DNA from: Patulibacter sp.
GTDB lineage: Bacteria > Actinomycetota > Thermoleophilia > Solirubrobacterales > Solirubrobacteraceae
Assembly (NCBI RefSeq): GCF_030655195.1
Contig: NZ_JAURWA010000092.1
Span: 1 to 50,068 of the forward strand
DNA: 50,068 bases
Direction of reading: 5' to 3'
This document shows, one piece after another, positions 1-8,077 of this stretch (the stretch's first letter is position 1; the number at the start of each line of letters is the position of its first letter). Under the pieces are notes generated by a model. That model was not told where the DNA came from. It made no database searches and saw only the letters and a program-made list of their open reading frames with translations. The translations under genes were made by a program, and so were the position numbers.

Positions 1-654
1 AGGCCCGTCCGCGCCGGGGCGACCGCGCCCGGCGCCGGGTCGGTCGAGGCGCGCCCGGCGGCGGTCCGCGACCCCTGGGCCGTGGTCGCCGGTCTGCTGC
101 TCTTCGGCGTCGCCTGGCTCGTCCTCGTCGCGATCATGACCGAGCGCGGGTACTCCGGGAACGAGCGGTACCTCATCCAGCCGGCCGCGCTCCTGATCGT
201 CGCCGCCGGCACGGCCGCCGGACTCGTGCTGCGCCGGCTCCCGGCCCCGGCGCGGACGGGCCTCCTCGTCGTCGCCGTCGGCGGCATCGGCTTCGCCGCC
301 GTCAGCGAGCTGCCCGAGCAGGTCGACAGCGTGCTCTACGAGGGCCGCCTCGTCCACGGCCTCGACGACGCGATCGCGTCCGCCGGTGGCGCCGAGCGCC
401 TGAAGGGCTGCGGCGCGGTCAGCACCCTGAACCTCATGGTGCCGCAGGTGGCCTGGGCGCTCGACGAGCACGCCGTCGACGTCAAGGACGCGAAGTTCGC
501 CCGCACCCCCGTGGTGCTGCGCCTGCGCCTGCAGGAGGGCGACATCCTGCGTCCGAGCGTCGGCCGCGTGCCGTCGCTGCCCGTCCTCGCCCGCACCCCG
601 TACTGGCAGATCGAGGCGGCGGACTGTCCCGCGACGCCCGGAAGGACCCGATGA
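1..654 (+). CDS. Polytopic membrane protein, C-terminal part (probable GT-C type)
   Basis: The reading frame is open from base 1, so the start lies outside the window. The visible 217 residues begin with a short Ala/Pro-rich linker, then hydrophobic helices around residues 28-47 and 59-75, a third short one near 82-99, and a soluble tail of about 110 residues. The tail holds two cysteines and ends 'PATPGRTR'. The phrase 'GYSGNERYLIQPAALL' resembles the late transmembrane region of actinobacterial dolichyl-phosphate-mannose-type (GT-C) membrane proteins. Its stop overlaps the ATG of the following glycosyltransferase (ATGA), so the two are probably translationally coupled in a glycan-assembly operon. 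The function is inferred from this context; the catalytic N-terminal half is not visible. Confidence 0.6.
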   Translation, partial: RPVRAGATAPGAGSVEARPAAVRDPWAVVAGLLLFGVAWLVLVAIMTERGYSGNERYLIQPAALLIVAAGTAAGLVLRRLPAPARTGLLVVAVGGIGFAAVSELPEQVDSVLYEGRLVHGLDDAIASAGGAERLKGCGAVSTLNLMVPQVAWALDEHAVDVKDAKFARTPVVLRLRLQEGDILRPSVGRVPSLPVLARTPYWQIEAADCPATPGRTR

Positions 655-2309
655 GCACCACGGACACCACGCCCGCCCCCGGGCGCCCGGCCGGTCTGCC
701 CGGCGCGGCCCCCGCGGTCACCGGGCTGCGTCGCAGCGCCGCGTGGTTCGTGGGCCGGGGCGCGCCGTTCACCGTCCTCCTGCTGCTCCTGTGGTCGGCG
801 TACCTGCGCACGCGCAACATCGACGCCCCGTTCTGGATCGACGAGGGCATCAGCGTCGGCGTCGCGCACTTCCCCTTCGCCGATATCCCCGCCGCCCTGC
901 GCCTCGACGGCAACCCGCCCGTCTACTACCTGCTGCTGCACGGCTGGCTCCGGCTCTTCGGGGACTCCGTCGCGGCCGCCCACTCGCTCTCGACGGTGTT
1001 CGCGCTCGCCGCGGTCCCCGGCGTCTTCCTGCTGGCGCGGCGACCGCTGGGGACCGGTGTGGCGCTCGGGGCCACCGCGCTGGCCGCGACCCTGCCGTAC
1101 CTGACGTACTTCGGGCAGGAGACCCGGATGTACTCGATGGTGGCGTTCCTGTCCGTCGTCGTGGCGGGCCTGCACCTGCGCCTCTTCGACGTCGGGGCGC
1201 GTCGGGTCCAGGTCGCGCTCGCCGCCGTCCTGATCGTCCTGCTCTACACCCACACCTGGGGCGTCTTCCTCGTCGGCGGCAGCGTCCTCGCCGTCGGCGC
1301 CCGGGCCCTGATGCAGCCCGACCGCGCCGGGCGCCTGCGGGTCGTGAAGATCGGCTTCGTCGTGCACCTCGCGGCGGCCGTCGCGTGGGCGCCGTGGATC
1401 CCGATCCTGGCCAAGCAGGCCAGCGAGACCGGGGCGCCGTGGTCGCTCAAGCCGACCTTCACGATGCTCCTGGAGGCCGTGGGCTCCGTCGTCCAGCCGC
1501 AGATCCCGGCCGTCGTGATCCTCTGCTCCGCCGTCTTCGGCGCGACGGTCATCGCCGGCTCCGCGAAGGGGCGCGTCGCCGGACCGAACATCGCCCCGCA
1601 GGCCGAGGCCCGCGTCCTGCGCCAGCACGCGCTGGTCCTCGTCGTGATGCTCGTCTCGACGATGCTCTTCGCGTGGTTCGCGTCGCTGGTCAGTCCCGCC
1701 TGGGCCAACCGCTACATGGGCGTCGCGGTCGGCCCGGTCGTGCTGCTGGGCGGCATCCTGCTGACCCGCACCGGGCGTGCGCCGCTCGTCGTGCTGCTGC
1801 TGCTGGTCGCCCTGTGGGGCACGAGCACCCAGGGCGCCCGGCTGCGCGACAAGGCCACGCCGGAGGCCATGGTCAAGGCGACGGCGCCGGAGCTGCGCCG
1901 GGGCGACCTCGTCGTCTCGGTCCACCCCGAGCAGCTGCCGGTGATCGCCTACGGGCTCGACCACCGCGGCGTCGCCGACGGCGTCCGCTACGCCACCGCG
2001 CTCGGCCGACAGCAGGACGTCCGGATCTTCGACTGGCGCCGCGGCCTGGACCGCATGAAGGCCGCCGAGCCGTGGGTCGTGGCCGATCGGCTGATCCGCG
2101 CGCAGCGGCCCGGCTCGTCGATCCTGCTGGTGCTGCCGGTGATCTCCCGCGGCAACTGGTCGGGTCCCTGGACGAAGCTCGTCGCGGACAACACGAAGGC
2201 CTGGCGCGCCCTGCTGCAGGCGGACCCGCGACTGCGCATGGTGGGGCGCCGACCCGTGATCGGTCCGGCGCAGGGCGTCTTTGGCGTACTCTTCGAGGTT
2301 CGGCCGTGA
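651..2309 (+). CDS. GT-C family (GT39/ArnT-like) membrane glycosyltransferase
   Basis: A 552-residue multi-pass membrane protein. A cytoplasmic N-terminus is followed by a helix at about residues 38-51 and the acidic loop 'FWIDEG' (61-66), then 'GNPPVYYLLLHGW' (87-99). This D-E plus N-P-P-x-Y-Y signature marks the first extracytoplasmic loop of GT39/PMT/ArnT-type enzymes, which transfer a sugar from a polyprenyl-phosphate donor on the outer face of the membrane. Roughly ten more hydrophobic segments and a soluble C-terminal domain follow. The ATG overlaps the previous stop (ATGA) and is preceded by GAAGGA at 641-646, which supports this start. Donor and acceptor cannot be read from the sequence. 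Confidence 0.8.
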   Translation: MSTTDTTPAPGRPAGLPGAAPAVTGLRRSAAWFVGRGAPFTVLLLLLWSAYLRTRNIDAPFWIDEGISVGVAHFPFADIPAALRLDGNPPVYYLLLHGWLRLFGDSVAAAHSLSTVFALAAVPGVFLLARRPLGTGVALGATALAATLPYLTYFGQETRMYSMVAFLSVVVAGLHLRLFDVGARRVQVALAAVLIVLLYTHTWGVFLVGGSVLAVGARALMQPDRAGRLRVVKIGFVVHLAAAVAWAPWIPILAKQASETGAPWSLKPTFTMLLEAVGSVVQPQIPAVVILCSAVFGATVIAGSAKGRVAGPNIAPQAEARVLRQHALVLVVMLVSTMLFAWFASLVSPAWANRYMGVAVGPVVLLGGILLTRTGRAPLVVLLLLVALWGTSTQGARLRDKATPEAMVKATAPELRRGDLVVSVHPEQLPVIAYGLDHRGVADGVRYATALGRQQDVRIFDWRRGLDRMKAAEPWVVADRLIRAQRPGSSILLVLPVISRGNWSGPWTKLVADNTKAWRALLQADPRLRMVGRRPVIGPAQGVFGVLFEVRP

Positions 2310-2344
2310 CCTTTTCCCAGGTCGCGGGTACTGGTCCTTGACCA

Positions 2345-2358
2345 TGCTGCACGCAGCA
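2345..2358. promoter_or_regulatory. Short inverted repeat upstream of the FAD oxidoreductase gene
   Basis: TGCTGC-AC-GCAGCA, six-base arms around a two-base centre, lies 18 bases before the ATG at 2376. A TTGACC hexamer sits just upstream at 2338-2343. It could be an operator or a small mRNA hairpin near the ribosome binding site (AGGAG at 2366-2370). No regulator is identified. Confidence 0.3.
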
Positions 2359-2375
2359 CGACCGTAGGAGTCAGG

Positions 2376-3923
2376 ATGAACGACGGCCCCACAACGCCTT
2401 CGAGCACCCACACCGCGCCCGAGGGGCGCACCATGGTGATCGGCGGCGGGCCCGCAGGCCTCACGGCCGGCTACCTGCTCGCGAAGCGCGATGCGGACGT
2501 CGTCGTCTACGAGGCGGCCGACCAGGTCGGTGGCATCGCGATGACCGTCGTGCGCGACGGCTACCGCTTCGACCTCGGCGGCCACCGCTTCTTCACCAAG
2601 GTCCGCGAGGTCGAGGACCTCTGGTACGAGATCATGGGCGACGAGTTCCTCCGTCGTCCTCGCATGTCGCGCATCTTCTGGAACGGCAAGTTCCTGGACT
2701 ACCCGCTCAACGGCATGGACGTCATCAAGAAGCTCGGCCCGGTCGAGCTGACGCGCTCGGGCCTGTCGTACATGTGGGCGCTGGCCAAGAAGCCGTTCCG
2801 CCGCAAGCCCGAGGCCTCGCTCGAGGAGTGGGTCTCCGCCCGCTTCGGCAAGCGGCTCTACGAGCACTTCTTCAAGACCTACACCGAGAAGGTCTGGGGT
2901 CGTCCCGCGAGCGAGATGACCGCCGACTGGGCCGCCCAGCGCATCAAGGGCCTGTCCTTCATGACGGCGGCCAAGGACGCCTTCTTCCCCTCCAAGACCG
3001 GCGACATCAAGACGCTGATCACGGAGTTCGACTACCCCCGCTACGGCCCGGGGCAGATGTGGGAGAAGATGACCAACGCCATCGAGGAGCGCGGTGGCTC
3101 CATCGAGATGGAGTCCCCGATCGAGCGGATGAAGGTGCAGGACGGCCGCATCACCGAGATCACGGTGAACGGCGAGACCATCACCGACTTCGGCAACGTC
3201 GTCTCGTCCCTGCCGCTGCGCAACCTGCTGCGGATGACCGAGGGCGCACCCGACGATGTCCGCGCCGCGGCCGAGGGCCTGCGCTACCGCGACTTCCTCA
3301 CGGTGTCGCTGATCCTCGAGGGCGAGGATCCGTTCCCGGACAACTGGATCTACATCCACGAGCCGGGCGTCATCGTCGGTCGCGTCCAGAACTTCCGCTC
3401 GTGGAGCCCCTGGATGGTCCCGGACGAGACCAAGGCCTGCGTCGGCATGGAGTACTTCTGCTTCGAGGGGGACGACCTCTGGACGTCGTCCGACGAGGAC
3501 CTCGTCGCGCTCGCGACGAAGGAGCTCCAGGAGATCGGGCTCTCGAAGCCCGGGCAGGTCGTCAAGGGCTACGTCGTGCGCGTCCCGAAGGCCTACCCGG
3601 ACTACGTGGACGGCTACGCCGAGAACGTGCAGACCATCAAGCGCTGGGTCTCCTCGATCGAGAACCTGCAGCAGGTCGGCCGCAACGGGCTGCACCGCTA
3701 CAACAACTCGGACCACTCCATGCTCACCTCGATGCGCGCGGTGGACAACCTCTACGGCGAGCAGCACGACCTCTGGGAGGTCAACGCCGAGGACGAGTAC
3801 CTCGAGGAGGGCGAGACGAAGCAGTCGCCCTACCCGTACCAGGCGGGCAAGACCCCGTCGGGCGAGGTCGGCCTGCACGACGACGTCGCCATCAAGACCG
3901 GCGAGGGCGTCTCCGGCTCCTAG
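2376..3923 (+). CDS. FAD-dependent oxidoreductase (UDP-galactopyranose-mutase/protoporphyrinogen-oxidase-like fold)
   Basis: A 515-residue soluble flavoprotein. The dinucleotide-binding fold is at 'VIGGGPAGLTAGYLLAK' (21-37), with the acidic residue ending the second strand in 'VVVYEA' (42-47). 'DLGGHRFF' shortly after is typical of UDP-galactopyranose-mutase-like and amine-oxidase-like FAD proteins that sit in polysaccharide loci. AGGAG at 2366-2370 is well spaced from the ATG, making this one of the few genes here with a clear Shine-Dalgarno. It follows two glycan membrane proteins, so a role in sugar-nucleotide or polyprenyl-sugar modification is likely. The exact substrate is unknown. Two strong hairpins follow the stop. 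Confidence 0.75.
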   Translation: MNDGPTTPSSTHTAPEGRTMVIGGGPAGLTAGYLLAKRDADVVVYEAADQVGGIAMTVVRDGYRFDLGGHRFFTKVREVEDLWYEIMGDEFLRRPRMSRIFWNGKFLDYPLNGMDVIKKLGPVELTRSGLSYMWALAKKPFRRKPEASLEEWVSARFGKRLYEHFFKTYTEKVWGRPASEMTADWAAQRIKGLSFMTAAKDAFFPSKTGDIKTLITEFDYPRYGPGQMWEKMTNAIEERGGSIEMESPIERMKVQDGRITEITVNGETITDFGNVVSSLPLRNLLRMTEGAPDDVRAAAEGLRYRDFLTVSLILEGEDPFPDNWIYIHEPGVIVGRVQNFRSWSPWMVPDETKACVGMEYFCFEGDDLWTSSDEDLVALATKELQEIGLSKPGQVVKGYVVRVPKAYPDYVDGYAENVQTIKRWVSSIENLQQVGRNGLHRYNNSDHSMLTSMRAVDNLYGEQHDLWEVNAEDEYLEEGETKQSPYPYQAGKTPSGEVGLHDDVAIKTGEGVSGS

Positions 3924-3933
3924 CCTGCCCCGC

Positions 3934-3958
3934 GCGCGCCGGCCGTCGGCCGGCGCGC
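3934..3958. terminator. GC-rich hairpin after the FAD oxidoreductase gene
   Basis: An 11-base-pair perfect stem (GCGCGCCGGCC / GGCCGGCGCGC) with loop GTC starts 10 bases after the stop codon. There is no T-tract behind it. It is the first of two tandem hairpins. Confidence 0.5.
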
Positions 3959-3968
3959 ACCGCGTCCT

Positions 3969-3996
3969 CGACGGCCGCCCTCCGGGGCGGCCGTCG
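3969..3996 (+). terminator. Rho-independent-type terminator ending the glycan locus
   Basis: A 12-base-pair perfect stem (CGACGGCCGCCC / GGGCGGCCGTCG) with loop TCCG is followed by TCGTT. Together with the preceding hairpin it separates the glycan genes from cysS. Confidence 0.65.
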
Positions 3997-4172
3997 TCGT
4001 TCCGTGGCCGCGGCATCGACGGCACGGACGGCGGCCCCGCCCGGCCGGCGGACCGCCCGCCGCTCGCCCGGGCCCTCCCGTGGCGGGCGGAGCCGGCCGG
4101 ACGGACGGGTGACGCGGGGATCGAACCCGTGGCCGCGCGAGAGGGGCCCCGGGTGCGGCCCCCGGGCCGCGA

Positions 4173-4178
4173 TACCCT
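4173..4178 (+). promoter_or_regulatory. -10 box (TACCCT) of cysS
   Basis: TACCCT is followed by 8 bases and then the GTG start at 4187. Transcription would start at or next to the start codon, giving a leaderless mRNA. No Shine-Dalgarno is present. Confidence 0.6.
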
Positions 4179-4186
4179 GATCCGTC

Positions 4187-5560
4187 GTGCGCACGATCCG
4201 GATCCACGACACCGCAGCGGGGGAGCTCCGTGAGCTGACGCCGCGCGTGCCCGGCGAGGTCGGGATCTACGCGTGCGGCCCGACGGTCTACAACCGGATC
4301 CACGTCGGCAACGCCCGGCCGTTCGTCACCTTCGCGCTCCTCAAGCGGTTCCTGCAGCACGAGGGGTACGACGTCACGCTCGTCTCGAACCTGACGGACG
4401 TCAACGACAAGATCTACGCCGCCGCCGTGCGGACGGGGGTCCCCTCGACGACGCTGGCCGAGGAGATGGGGGCCCACTACCGGGCCGACACCGACCGGCT
4501 CGGTCTGGGCCGGCCGGACGCCGAGCCGCTGGCGACGACCTCGATGCCCGGCATCATCGCCCTGATCGCCGACCTCGTCGAGCGCGACGCCGCCTACGAG
4601 GCGGAGGGCGACGTCTACTTCCGCGTCCGCGCCGACGCGCGCTACGGCTCGCTGTCCCGCAGGGACGTCGACATGATGGACCAGGGGGAGGGGGACGACC
4701 CGGTCGGTCTGGCCCTCAAGCAGGACGCCCTGGACTTCGCCCTCTGGAAGGCGACCAAGCCCGGCGAGGACGTCGCCTGGGACAGCCCGTGGGGACGCGG
4801 CCGGCCCGGCTGGCACATCGAGTGCTCCGCGATGGCGGAGGAGGCCCTCGGGGTCGGCTTCGAGATCCACGGCGGCGGCAACGACCTGGTCTTCCCGCAC
4901 CACGAGAACGAGGCCGCGCAGACCCGCTGCGCCCGCGACCACGAGCTCGCGCAGCTCTGGATGCACACGGGCATGATCGAGCTGCGCGGCGCGAAGATGT
5001 CCAAGTCGGTCGGCAACATCACGCCGCTCGTCGAGGCGCTCGACGACATCGGACGCGACGCGCTCGTGCTGCTCTTCGCGTCGTCGCACTACCGGCAGCC
5101 GCTGAACTGGGCCGACGACTCGATCGAGCAGGCCCGCGCCGGGGTCCGGCGGATCCGCGAGGCGGGCCGGCTGCTCGTCGACGGGCCGTCGCCCGAGGAC
5201 CTGGCCGGGGAGCTCGAGGCGTTCTTCGCCGCCCTGGCCGACGACTTCAACACCGCCCGCGCGCTCGGCCACCTGTGGTCGTGGGTGCGCGAGGCGAACC
5301 GCCGCACCGCGGCGGGCGAGCGGGTCGGCGACGCCGACCTCCGCACCATGCTGGCCGTGCTCGCCCTCGACGGGGTGCTGGACGGCCCCGACGACGGTGG
5401 CCCGGACGATGCCGCGCTCGCGCTCCTGCGCGAACGCGACGCGGCACGGGCGGCGAAGGACTGGGCGCGGGCGGACGACCTCCGCGACGCGCTCGCGGCG
5501 GACGGCTGGACCGTCCGCGACGGCGCCTCGGGCGCCGAACTCGTACGAACCGAAACGTAG
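4187..5560 (+). CDS. cysS: Cysteinyl-tRNA synthetase
   Basis: Charges tRNA-Cys with cysteine in the cytoplasm. The 457-residue class I synthetase has the zinc ligand Cys30 in 'YACGPTVYN', the HIGH-type motif 'HVGN' (39-42), further zinc ligands around Cys213 ('HIECSAMA') and His238/His239 ('FPHHENE'), and KMSKS at 270-274. The length is normal for the bacterial enzyme. A TACCCT -10 box 8 bases before the GTG supports this start and suggests leaderless transcription. rlmB and a SigH-type sigma factor follow, a gene order known from Firmicutes (cysS, mrnC, rlmB, sigH); mrnC is absent here. Confidence 0.97.
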   Translation: MRTIRIHDTAAGELRELTPRVPGEVGIYACGPTVYNRIHVGNARPFVTFALLKRFLQHEGYDVTLVSNLTDVNDKIYAAAVRTGVPSTTLAEEMGAHYRADTDRLGLGRPDAEPLATTSMPGIIALIADLVERDAAYEAEGDVYFRVRADARYGSLSRRDVDMMDQGEGDDPVGLALKQDALDFALWKATKPGEDVAWDSPWGRGRPGWHIECSAMAEEALGVGFEIHGGGNDLVFPHHENEAAQTRCARDHELAQLWMHTGMIELRGAKMSKSVGNITPLVEALDDIGRDALVLLFASSHYRQPLNWADDSIEQARAGVRRIREAGRLLVDGPSPEDLAGELEAFFAALADDFNTARALGHLWSWVREANRRTAAGERVGDADLRTMLAVLALDGVLDGPDDGGPDDAALALLRERDAARAAKDWARADDLRDALAADGWTVRDGASGAELVRTET

Positions 5561-5568
5561 GCACCACC

Positions 5569-6726
5569 ATGGCACCTGGAAAGCCGAAGGGCGGCGGGGG
5601 ATCCCGCGGCGACCGGCCGGGCGGCAAGGGGTCGGGCGCCGAGTCGCGCGACGCCCGCCGCGCGGCGAACATCAAGGGCGGCAAGGCCGCGCGCGACGCG
5701 CGGCGCGCCGAGGGCGGGCGGAAGGGCAACAAGCCCCCCGAGTCCGGGGCCCCCGATCCGCGGGGCGACGGCTGGTGGGGCGACCAGCGCGGCCCCGACT
5801 ACTGGAAGGCCCGCAAGGCCGGCAAGATCCCGTCGCCCGCCGCGGTGGCCCGTGGTGAAGCCGAGGCGCCCCGTCGGGGCCGCGGCGGCAAGCCGGGCGG
5901 GCGTCCGCCGAAGGGCGGTCCCGCCGGCCGCGACGACCGCGGCCCGCGCCGCGACGACCGGCCCCGTGCCGAGGCGCCGCCGCTCCCGCGCGACATGCCG
6001 CTCGAGGGGCAGCTGCTCTACGGCCGCAACGCCGTCCACGAGACCCTGCGCGCCGACCGGCGTCCCGTCCGCGCGATCTGGGCGACGGCGGCCACCGCCG
6101 CGGCCGAGGACTGGCTCGAGGGCGAGGACGTCCGCACGGCGGAGACCGATGCGCTGACCACCCTCTGCGGCTCGCCCGACCACCAGGGCGTCGTCGCGGC
6201 CGTCGACCCGTACCCCTACGTCGAGCTCGCCGAGCTCCTCGCCGTCCCGTCGCCGCTGATCGTGGCGCTCGACGAGGTGCAGGACCCCCAGAACCTCGGA
6301 GCGATCGCCCGCACCGCCGAGTGCGTGGGCGCGACGGGGATGATCATCTGCCGCCACCGCGCCGCCGAGGTGACCCCCGCAGCCGTGAAGGCGTCCGCGG
6401 GCGCCACGGAGCACCTGCCGATCGTCCAGGCGCGCAACCTGGCCGACGCCCTGGCCGAGGCCAAGGCCGCGGACGCCTGGGTCTACGGCGCGGCCGGCCG
6501 CGAGGAGGGCGCCGTGCCCTACACCCAGCCGGACTACACGGGGGGCATGGTGCTCGTGATGGGGGCGGAGGGAACGGGCCTGCGGCCCCGCGTCGCGGCG
6601 ACCTGCGACGCACTCGTGGCGCTGCCCCTGCGGGGGCGTCTGGACAGCCTCAACGTGGGGGCTGCGAGCGCCGCGCTCCTGTACGCGATCTTGCATCAGC
6701 GAGATCGTGTTGACAACGGGACATAA
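5569..6726 (+). CDS. rlmB: 23S rRNA 2'-O-ribose methyltransferase, RlmB/TrmH family, with a long basic N-terminal extension
   Basis: A SPOUT-class methyltransferase of 385 residues, expected to methylate a guanosine ribose of 23S rRNA. The substrate-binding domain starts near residue 144 ('LLYGRNAVHETLRA'). The SPOUT core carries 'DPQNLGAIARTAE', 'GAEGTGL' and 'LNVGAASAALLY', the three motifs of the SAM-binding knot. About 140 residues before it are rich in Gly, Arg, Lys and Pro and look disordered. This is far longer than the E. coli enzyme and probably binds RNA. The start ATG lies 8 bases after cysS, implying one transcript. The sigH promoter appears to lie in its last codons. Confidence 0.9.
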   Translation: MAPGKPKGGGGSRGDRPGGKGSGAESRDARRAANIKGGKAARDARRAEGGRKGNKPPESGAPDPRGDGWWGDQRGPDYWKARKAGKIPSPAAVARGEAEAPRRGRGGKPGGRPPKGGPAGRDDRGPRRDDRPRAEAPPLPRDMPLEGQLLYGRNAVHETLRADRRPVRAIWATAATAAAEDWLEGEDVRTAETDALTTLCGSPDHQGVVAAVDPYPYVELAELLAVPSPLIVALDEVQDPQNLGAIARTAECVGATGMIICRHRAAEVTPAAVKASAGATEHLPIVQARNLADALAEAKAADAWVYGAAGREEGAVPYTQPDYTGGMVLVMGAEGTGLRPRVAATCDALVALPLRGRLDSLNVGAASAALLYAILHQRDRVDNGT

Positions 6727-6738
6727 CCCTGTCAGATT
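6710..6738 (+). promoter_or_regulatory. Candidate housekeeping promoter of the SigH-type gene (TTGACA-N17-CAGATT)
   Basis: A perfect -35 hexamer TTGACA (6710-6715), 17 bases, then CAGATT (6733-6738). The -35 lies inside the end of rlmB. The start near 6745 would give a leader of about 145 bases before the GTG at 6892, unlike the leaderless genes around it. Confidence 0.5.
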
Positions 6739-6756
6739 CACCGCGTCGTGACCGTC

Positions 6757-6773
6757 GACCTCAGGTCTAGACC
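6757..6773. promoter_or_regulatory. Overlapping palindromes in the SigH-gene leader
   Basis: Three alternating half-sites, GACC-TCA-GGTC-TA-GACC, include the perfect 10-base palindrome GGTCTAGACC (6764-6773). They sit about 12-28 bases after the predicted transcription start, a position suited to a repressor operator. No candidate regulator can be named. Confidence 0.35.
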
Positions 6774-6891
6774 GGGCCCTCGGGGTCGGCGTCAACGACG
6801 AACATCGCAGCACCAAGTCAGCTCTTAGCGCCGTGGGAGGCGCGCGTTACGAGGCTTCAAGACCGCGTGGAGGCGGTCGGAAAGGCATCTC

Positions 6892-7554
6892 GTGGCACAA
6901 CTCAAGACCAGCCCTAACGCTCAACGTCAGGTTGAGGATGGGTTTCTCATCGCCCGTGCGAAGCGCGGAGATGAAGCATCGACAACCCGCTTGATCCAGC
7001 GGTACCAGGGATTCGTCCGGATGAAGGCCAGTTCCTTCTTCCTGTCCGGCGGAGATCGCGACGACCTCATCCAGTACGGCCTGATGGGCCTGTACGAGGC
7101 GATCCGCGATTTCCGCACGGACCGGGAGTCGAGCTTCCGCAACTTCGCCGAGCTCTGCATCACGCGCCGGATGATCACGGCCATCAAGGCCGACAACCGG
7201 CACAAGGCCAAGCTGCTCAACGACGCCGTGTCGCTGTCCTCGCCGCCCCCCGGGGCGTCGGAGGGCGAGAGCACGATGCACGACGTCATCGCCGGCCCGC
7301 AGAAGCACGACCCGGCCCGCCTCGCGGTGGACCGCGACGAGCTGCGCGCCCTCGTCTCGTCCGTCCCGGAGCTGCTCTCGGACCTCGAGTCCCGGGTGCT
7401 CGCGCTCTACCTGCGCGGCCGCTCGTACGAGGAGATCGCGGAGCGCCTGGGCTCGGACACCAAGCGGGTGGACAACGCCCTCCAGCGCGTCAAGCGCAAG
7501 ATCGGCGACTTCCTCCGCGAGCGGGAGCGCGTGCCGCTCCGCATCGTCTCGTAG
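6892..7554 (+). CDS. sigH: RNA polymerase sigma factor, SigH (Spo0H) type
   Basis: A 220-residue sigma-70-family protein. Region 2 spans about residues 18-100, with 'DDLIQYGLMGLYEAIRDF' for core binding and 'FRNFAELCITRRMITAIKAD' for -10 recognition. Region 4 covers about 145-210, with 'LRGRSYEEIAERLGSDTKR' as the helix-turn-helix that reads the -35. The size and the 'RYQGFVRMKA' start fit the SigH/Spo0H group rather than ECF sigmas. The GTG is chosen because GGAAAGG precedes it by 6 bases. Position after cysS-rlmB supports the orthology. In a lineage with no known sporulation its regulon is unknown. Confidence 0.85.
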   Translation: MAQLKTSPNAQRQVEDGFLIARAKRGDEASTTRLIQRYQGFVRMKASSFFLSGGDRDDLIQYGLMGLYEAIRDFRTDRESSFRNFAELCITRRMITAIKADNRHKAKLLNDAVSLSSPPPGASEGESTMHDVIAGPQKHDPARLAVDRDELRALVSSVPELLSDLESRVLALYLRGRSYEEIAERLGSDTKRVDNALQRVKRKIGDFLRERERVPLRIVS

Positions 7555-7580
7555 GACCCGCCCCGCGCGGGGCGAGCGGC

Positions 7581-7601
7581 GACGCGCCACGTCGGCGCGT
7601 C
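7581..7601. terminator. Hairpin after the SigH gene
   Basis: An 8-base-pair perfect stem GACGCGCC / GGCGCGTC with loop ACGTC. The palindrome CGCCCCGCGCGGGGCG lies directly upstream. There is no T-tract, so termination is only probable. Confidence 0.4.
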
Positions 7602-7609
7602 CCGCGCAC

Positions 7610-7615
7610 TACAGT
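7610..7615 (+). promoter_or_regulatory. -10 box (TACAGT) of the small membrane protein gene
   Basis: TACAGT, 7 bases, then ATG at 7623. This favours the ATG over an in-frame GTG at 7614 that lies inside the box. Confidence 0.55.
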
Positions 7616-7622
7616 GCGCGCC

Positions 7623-8060
7623 ATGACGGTCGCGCCGCCCACCGCCCTCACCGACCCGACCGGCCACGTGCCACTGGCCGTGTCGGTGGTGGGGGTGGTC
7701 CTCCTGGTGATCATCGCGGTCGTCGCGCTGCTCGCCCTCACCGGCTTCCTGGCCGCCCGCCGCCGCGACGAGTCGCAGCGCGCAGGGACCGACGAGCGCA
7801 TCCGCGCCGCCAACTCCGCGCTCGCGGCCGCCCACGCGGCCGACGAGGGCTGGGACCCCGTCGTGATGCGTGCCGCGGCGCTCGAAGCCGCGCGGAGCCG
7901 CGGGATCGCGGCCCCGTCCGCGGTCGGCCTCAGCCTCGTCTCCGTCGACGACCAGCCCGGCGTCGACGACGACCGGGCCACCTTCGTCGTCGCGGACGGC
8001 GAGCGGACCCACGAGATCGTCCTCGGCCGCAGCGCCGACGGGGCCTGGCTCCCCGTCTGA
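7623..8060 (+). CDS. Small single-pass membrane protein of unknown function
   Basis: 145 residues with one strong transmembrane helix at about residues 18-42 ('SVVGVVLLVIIAVVALLALT'), followed by a positively charged 'AARRRDE'. By the positive-inside rule the rest of the chain lies in the cytoplasm. The C-terminal part ('WDPVVMRAAALEAARSRGIA', then an acidic strand-rich stretch) matches no family I can name. The start is fixed by the upstream TACAGT box; there is no Shine-Dalgarno. It is convergent with the ABC exporter, 17 bases apart. Confidence 0.6.
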   Translation: MTVAPPTALTDPTGHVPLAVSVVGVVLLVIIAVVALLALTGFLAARRRDESQRAGTDERIRAANSALAAAHAADEGWDPVVMRAAALEAARSRGIAAPSAVGLSLVSVDDQPGVDDDRATFVVADGERTHEIVLGRSADGAWLPV

Positions 8061-8077
8061 CCCCGCGGCCCCGCGGA

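Noticed and set aside
336-4025. A minus-strand open frame of about 1230 codons antisense to the glycan genes
   Set aside because: Composition is Arg/Asp/Val/Gly-rich and shows no motif; the sense strand carries clear enzyme motifs over the same bases.
4106-4180. A complete tRNA on the minus strand
   Set aside because: Only the T arm and acceptor 3' strand fit. The D arm, anticodon arm and a matching 5' acceptor strand are missing, so it is listed only as a possible remnant.
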